A stretch of 64,000 nucleotides of DNA from Thiothrix fructosivorans (GTDB lineage: Bacteria; Pseudomonadota; Gammaproteobacteria; Thiotrichales; Thiotrichaceae): contig NZ_JAFMPM010000007.1 in the NCBI RefSeq assembly GCF_017349355.1, positions 248,001-312,000 of the forward strand, read 5' to 3'. A program made the translations under genes and the position numbers. Under the pieces are notes generated by a model that saw only the letters and a list, made by a program, of their open reading frames with translations, was not told where the DNA came from and searched no databases. Below, one piece after another: positions 60,460 through 64,000 of the stretch (positions are counted from its first letter, which is position 1; the number at the start of each line of letters is the position of its first letter).

Positions 60460-60654
60460 TTACGCTTCGTCATCCGCTGCAACCGCCGTTTTAATGATCT
60501 GACGACCACGGTAAAAACCGTCTTTGGTCATGTGGTGACGCAGGTGCGTTTCACCTGAAGTAGCATCCACTGACAAAGTAGGGTTAGAGAGTGCGTCGTG
60601 TGAACGGCGCATACCGCGTTTTGAACGAGTCATTCGAGCTTGACCGACTGCCAT
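60460..60654 (-). CDS. rpmF: 50S ribosomal protein L32
   Basis: A 64-residue basic ribosomal protein starting [20 protein letters not shown], then [20 protein letters not shown]. The N-terminal PxxxxSKxRRxxRR-like pattern and HxxxxxGFYRGR are typical L32; no zinc cysteines, as in other gammaproteobacteria. It lies six bases after yceD and before a strong terminator. Confidence 0.96.
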   Translation of the reverse strand: MAVGQARMTRSKRGMRRSHDALSNPTLSVDATSGETHLRHHMTKDGFYRGRQIIKTAVAADDEA

Positions 60655-60660
60655 AGTCTG

Positions 60661-61206
60661 TTACTCCGGTTTTTTCCAATTTTTTAACACTGCAAAGGGA
60701 TTTTTTTTGGCACTAGCCGCAACATCCTCTTGCTCATTTTCTGTAACAGGCTCATCCGACGGCAAGGCTTCAATCAACTTGCGCAACGGTTCACACTGCT
60801 CATGCTTTGCCACGAGGGGCAGAGCCAGAAGAATTTCATCTTCAACGAAATCCTGTATAAACAGCCGTTCATCCTCGATCAACCAAGCCTCTAAGCCTTC
60901 TTGTTCGGGACGTTCATCCGACTCAAACGTTGTCAGTGCTACTTGTAGGGGCGCATCAAGGTCAATCGTCACGGGCTGCATACAGCGTTGGCATTCCAAC
61001 AGTAGTTTGCCACGGATATGTCCTTTGATCATTGGGCGACCACCAGCACTGCGGGTGAAGTCCAATGTTACTGCCATATCCTCCGTTCCATCTAAAGCAA
61101 GCGCCGCTAAACGCGGTAATTGCTGCAACGGCACAACACCGGCTAAGCATCTTCCTTGCTCAACCAGTTTAAAGGGATTAACGTCTACGGGTAGTCTGTT
61201 CAACAT
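60661..61206 (-). CDS. yceD: DUF177 protein YceD
   Basis: A 181-residue member of the DUF177/YceD family, conserved with rpmF and linked to 23S rRNA accumulation in plants and bacteria. LLLECQRCMQPVTIDLDAPL holds the family CxxC, and EDEILLALPLVAKHEQCEPL is the conserved acidic C-terminal motif. It starts the yceD-rpmF-plsX-fabH cluster and is divergent from maf across 74 bases. Confidence 0.93.
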   Translation of the reverse strand: MLNRLPVDVNPFKLVEQGRCLAGVVPLQQLPRLAALALDGTEDMAVTLDFTRSAGGRPMIKGHIRGKLLLECQRCMQPVTIDLDAPLQVALTTFESDERPEQEGLEAWLIEDERLFIQDFVEDEILLALPLVAKHEQCEPLRKLIEALPSDEPVTENEQEDVAASAKKNPFAVLKNWKKPE

Positions 61207-61280
61207 AAGCGCGGGATTATATGAATCCAGCCTATAATGTGTAAAGAAATTTCTGTTTTTTTATTGGGATACTCTAAACG

Positions 61281-61868
61281 ATGACGCGAACTTTGATCCT
61301 TGGCTCGACCTCCCCTTATCGGCGCGAACTGATGCAACGCTTGCATTGCCCCTTCGAGACTGCCGCCCCTGACATCGACGAAACCCGTCTGGATGGCGAG
61401 AGTGCGCGTGACATGGTGTTACGCTTATCCTTACAAAAAGCGCAAGCCGTCGCGGCACAACACCCTGATGCGTTGATTATTGGTTCGGATCAGTGTGCAG
61501 TTTTACACGAGCAAGTGATCGGCAAACCCGGTAGCCATGCCAATGCCATGCAGCAATTGCAGCATTCATCAGGGCAAACCGTCGCATTCCTAACGGGCTT
61601 GTGCTTGTATGACAGCCGTGATGGCTCGTATCAGTTGGATGTCGTGCCGTTTGCGGTGGATTTCCGCGAATTGAGCGATGCTGAGATTGATGCGTACCTG
61701 CGCAAAGACCAGCCGTACAACTGTGCAGGCAGTTTCCGTTCGGAAAGTTTAGGGATTACCTTATTTAAGCGTATGCACGGCGACGACCCCAGCGCCTTGA
61801 TGGGGTTGCCGCTGATTCGTTTGAGTGAAATGCTCAAACAGGCGGGCGTGGATTTACTGGCAGCTTAA
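61281..61868 (+). CDS. Maf-family nucleoside triphosphate pyrophosphatase (YceF type)
   Basis: House-cleaning pyrophosphatase, 195 residues; the YceF subgroup acts on m7GTP. LILGSTSPYRRELMQRL, DIDETRLDGES, IIGSDQCAVLHEQVIGKPG and AGSFRSESLGITLFKRMHGD are family motifs, and QPYNCAGSF fits the YceF branch. It is divergent from yceD, its neighbour in E. coli as well. Its last 15 bases overlap the end of aroE. Confidence 0.93.
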   Translation: MTRTLILGSTSPYRRELMQRLHCPFETAAPDIDETRLDGESARDMVLRLSLQKAQAVAAQHPDALIIGSDQCAVLHEQVIGKPGSHANAMQQLQHSSGQTVAFLTGLCLYDSRDGSYQLDVVPFAVDFRELSDAEIDAYLRKDQPYNCAGSFRSESLGITLFKRMHGDDPSALMGLPLIRLSEMLKQAGVDLLAA

Positions 61869-62690
61869 CTCTTCCCGCAATTGCGCCAACACGGGCGCGG
61901 TGTCAGGACGCACACCGCGCCAGATGCAAAACGCTTCTGCCGCTTGCTCAACCAACATCCCCAACCCATCCAAGGCTTGGACTGCGCCTTGCCCCCTGCC
62001 CCATGCCACGAATGCCGTGGGCTTGACGCTGTACATCATATCGTAAGTGCAACCGCCACTTGCCAAACACCCATCGGGTAGTGGCGGTAACTCGCCCTGC
62101 AAGCTGGCAGCCGTACCATTAATGATCAGATCAAATTGCCCACTGATGTCTGCAAAGCCACCGCCGGAGACTTGCCTGAACGCAGCAAAATCGTGCGCTA
62201 ATTCCACCGCTTTATCGGCAGTACGGTTGGCAATGAACAAACTGGCGGGTTGCGCTTCCAGCAAGGGTTGCAATACGCCGCGCACTGCACCACCTGCACC
62301 CAGCAGCAAAATGCGTTTGCCCTGCAAGCCAATACCGTGGTTTTGCTGCAAGTCGCGCACGATACCGATACCGTCGGTGTTATGCCCGACCATCGTGCCA
62401 TCATCGCGGAATGCCAGCGTATTCACGGCTTTGGCACGGGCGGCGTAATCGCTGAGTTCGTCCGCCAGCTCCCACGCTTCTTGCTTGAAGGGCACGGTGA
62501 TATTGCAACCTTTGCCGCCTGCGACGAGGAACATCATTACGTCTTGGGCAAATTCTTCCGGCTCGGCACAGATTGCGCCGTATTCCACCGCTTCGCCGGT
62601 TTGTGCGCCGAATAGGGTATGGATGCGCGGGGATTTGCTGTGGGCAATGGGGTTGCCGAAGACCGCGTAGTTATCAACCGCCTTAGTCAT
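61854..62690 (-). CDS. aroE: Shikimate dehydrogenase
   Basis: Reduces 3-dehydroshikimate to shikimate with NADPH. From the ATG at 62690 it has 278 residues; a TTG at 62702 with GGAG nine bases upstream is a real alternative. YAVFGNPIAHSKSPRIHTLF, VTVPFKQEAWELADEL with the catalytic Lys, VGHNTDGIGIVRDL, LLLGAGGAVRGVLQPLL, and FIANRTADKAVEL (NADP-specific NRT) are present. It is tail-to-tail with maf. Confidence 0.95.
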   Translation of the reverse strand: MTKAVDNYAVFGNPIAHSKSPRIHTLFGAQTGEAVEYGAICAEPEEFAQDVMMFLVAGGKGCNITVPFKQEAWELADELSDYAARAKAVNTLAFRDDGTMVGHNTDGIGIVRDLQQNHGIGLQGKRILLLGAGGAVRGVLQPLLEAQPASLFIANRTADKAVELAHDFAAFRQVSGGGFADISGQFDLIINGTAASLQGELPPLPDGCLASGGCTYDMMYSVKPTAFVAWGRGQGAVQALDGLGMLVEQAAEAFCIWRGVRPDTAPVLAQLREELSCQ

Positions 62691-62752
62691 TATGTTATTC
62701 AATCAAAAACACTCCAATACACCAGATAATCTATCGCAGCATTATCTACTAA

Positions 62753-63091
62753 AAGCCTATCACCATCCATCCCAGCACACAGCATTGCGACCTGTATCTG
62801 GCTTTGGTGTCGGTAGAAGAATCCGGCTATGCGGAATACAGCGGTTCGTATGGGCGCAAAAAACGCTACTGGGAAGAGGACGAAGAAGAAGATGATGGTC
62901 TGCCCCACCGCCTGCATAGCCTTGCTGCCAACCAAGCCAAGCTGGATGTCAGCATGACCACCCTCAAATCGGGGCGGCCTTATACGCTGCGCTTCGTCAA
63001 GACGCAGGCCAGCTATGAGCGCAAAGTGGCACAGCGCCAGCGGGATGAGGCAAATCGGGAATGCTTGCTGGGCTTACGTTTGGGTATTTGA
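62753..63091 (+). pseudogene. C-terminal fragment of an unidentified gene
   Basis: Open frame from 62753 to a TGA at 63091 with no credible start. It reads HCDLYLALVSVEESGYAEYS, then an acidic WEEDEEEDDGLPHR stretch and LRFVKTQASYERKVAQRQRD. The frame is already open far upstream of the first start-like codon (TTG at 62804), so this looks like the 3' end of a gene whose front was deleted. No family is recognised. It ends overlapping the Uma2 remnant by 18 bases. Confidence 0.45.
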
Positions 63092-63589
63092 TTCTGCCCA
63101 AAACACGCGCATGTTGGCGTTATCCACGCGCTCGTAAATGGCTTCGACCGCGACCGTTAAGCCGATGGATTCCAGCGTGACGGTTGAGCCGGGGTAGTAA
63201 TAGGTAGAACGCCATGCCTCGCTGCGCCGTTGTACCACCACTTCGGCAATGTCTTGCTCGATCAGCACGTATTCCAACAAGCTGGGCAAGGCGAGGTATT
63301 CGGCGCGTTTTTCGGTTTTATCCTTGCGGTGGGTGCTGCCAGATAGCACCTCCACAATCAGAATCGGGCTTTCGCGGACATAGGTATCTTGCGAGGGGTC
63401 ATCGTCACACACCACCATCAAGTCGGGGTAGCGAAAACGCTTGGCGGTGGTTTTTACCAGCATGTCACTGGTCATCGGTTCACAAGGTTTGCCGCGCTGA
63501 TGACTCCAAATCAATGCATATAAATTGCCAGCAATACGGTTATGGTTGGCACTTGCCCCCGCCATTGCATACGCTTTCCCATCGACGTA
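63074..63589 (-). pseudogene. Uma2-type (DUF820) nuclease-fold protein, 5' end lost to IS insertion
   Basis: The remaining 170 or so codons begin YVDGKAYAMAGASANHNRIA, the family's usual middle, and include EPMTSDMLVKT, RYPDLMVVCDDDP with the PD-(D/E)XK-like acidic site, SPILIVEVLSGSTHRKDKTE and LIEQDIAEVVVQRR. The family's first 30-40 residues, which normally precede YVDGE, are replaced by translated IS sequence. The rest is intact, so the gene was active until the insertion. Confidence 0.8.
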
Positions 63590-63657
63590 TGATCTAGCCC
63601 AGCAAACCCGGACACCGCAAGAAGTGAGTACACTATACTCGACACTTGAGGTAAAAG

Positions 63658-63954
63658 ATGAAACCAAGCAAACCAACCACCAAGCCTTACACACGGCGTT
63701 CCGCAAGCTACAAAGAGGAAGCCCTGAAGCTAGCCGATCGCATTGGTTACGCAAAAGCAGCACATCAACTGGGTTTACATGAATCGCAACTCTACGGCTG
63801 GCGAGCCAAACAAACGCAGCAGCAAACGGTTAACAGCCGTGAACAAGAGCAAGCGGCTGAAATAGCCAAACTCAAACGCGAACTGCTGATCGCCCAAGAA
63901 GAGGTCGCCATCCTAAAAAAGGCCAGCGCGTACTTTGCGAGACAGCTCAAGTGA
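63658..63954 (+). CDS. IS3-family transposase OrfA
   Basis: A 98-residue DNA-binding protein. TTKPYTRRSASYKEEALKLA, RIGYAKAAHQLGLHESQLYG form the HTH_Tnp_1 helix-turn-helix, followed by a leucine-zipper-like helix REQEQAAEIAKLKRELLIAQ and EEVAILKKASAYFARQLK, the standard end of OrfA in this family. AGGT lies upstream. The frame passes through the A AAA AAG heptamer at codons for LKK, used for -1 frameshifting into orfB. Confidence 0.92.
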   Translation: MKPSKPTTKPYTRRSASYKEEALKLADRIGYAKAAHQLGLHESQLYGWRAKQTQQQTVNSREQEQAAEIAKLKRELLIAQEEVAILKKASAYFARQLK

Positions 63955-64000
63955 AGTACGCGTTTATTCAACAACATAGCCGTGAATTCTGCATTCCCCG
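63915..64000 (+). CDS. IS3-family transposase OrfB, 5' start (cut by window edge)
   Basis: In the -1 frame after the slippery heptamer the sequence stays open and reads into VKYAFIQQHSREFCIP, the characteristic beginning of IS3 OrfB. A GTG at 63951 overlaps the orfA stop (GTGA) and could also serve as an independent start. The catalytic DDE domain lies beyond the window. Confidence 0.82.

Larger units (their letters stand above)
63590..64000 (+). mobile_element. IS3-family insertion sequence, left part
   Basis: The element begins at about 63590 with TGATCT, fitting the TG...CA ends of IS3 elements, exactly where Uma2 similarity stops. It contains orfA, an A AAA AAG slippery site (63915-63921) and the start of orfB, and runs past the window edge. 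The inverted-repeat partner and target duplication are outside the window. Confidence 0.8.

Overview
The window is a bacterial chromosome segment. Several gene orders point to a gammaproteobacterium: hflK-hflC-DUF2065-hisZ-purA, hisC-tyrA-aroA-cmk-rpsA-ihfB, yceD-rpmF-plsX-fabH, and nudJ-mnmA-hflD. Sugar uptake by ABC importers rather than PTS, and an unusually complete Entner-Doudoroff island, would fit a filamentous sulfur oxidiser of the Thiothrix type. That genus guess is an impression from protein style, not proven. No rRNA, tRNA, CRISPR array or prophage is visible.

Positions 1-22335 form a sugar island, almost all on the minus strand. Read in the direction of transcription it runs: ROK regulator and SemiSWEET transporter (plus strand, divergent); fructose-type ABC importer frcBCA; outer-membrane porin; fructokinase; zwf; edd; eda; tandem terminators; glucokinase; a glucose-type ABC importer (gtsABC plus ATPase); an operator-controlled trehalose/maltose-type ABC importer (thuEFGK); pyruvate kinase; and the 5' end of glgC. 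Together these take hexose from the outer membrane to KDPG cleavage and pyruvate. Phosphoglucose isomerase and 6-phosphogluconolactonase are not in the window. Each solute-binding-protein gene is followed by a strong intercistronic hairpin.

Positions 22332-40332 hold housekeeping genes (miaB, tgt, hflKC, hisZ, purA, tcdA, dcd, mrp) mixed with accessory ones. These are two tandem SH3-domain secreted proteins, a PIN-type toxin with a fused-looking antitoxin, a ketohexokinase-like kinase, a trypsin-like protease with a probable GlyGly-CTERM tail, a TPR membrane protein, and a lipoprotein ORF running into a decayed histidine kinase.

Positions 40333-45312 are the most accessory stretch. They hold an intact stand-alone TnpB with a hairpin over its stop codon, a secreted GH5 glycoside hydrolase with Ig-like domains, a possible tiny membrane protein, and a truncated ATPase remnant.

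Positions 45396-62690 are core genes: nudJ-mnmA-hflD, pyrF, lapB, ihfB, rpsA, cmk, aroA, tyrA, hisC, rhlE, a CYTH protein, fabH, plsX, rpmF, yceD, maf and aroE. One uncharacterised gene with a hairpin leader sits between aroA and cmk. The right edge (62753-64000) is a decay zone where an IS3-family element with an A AAA AAG frameshift signal has cut off the start of a Uma2-type gene.
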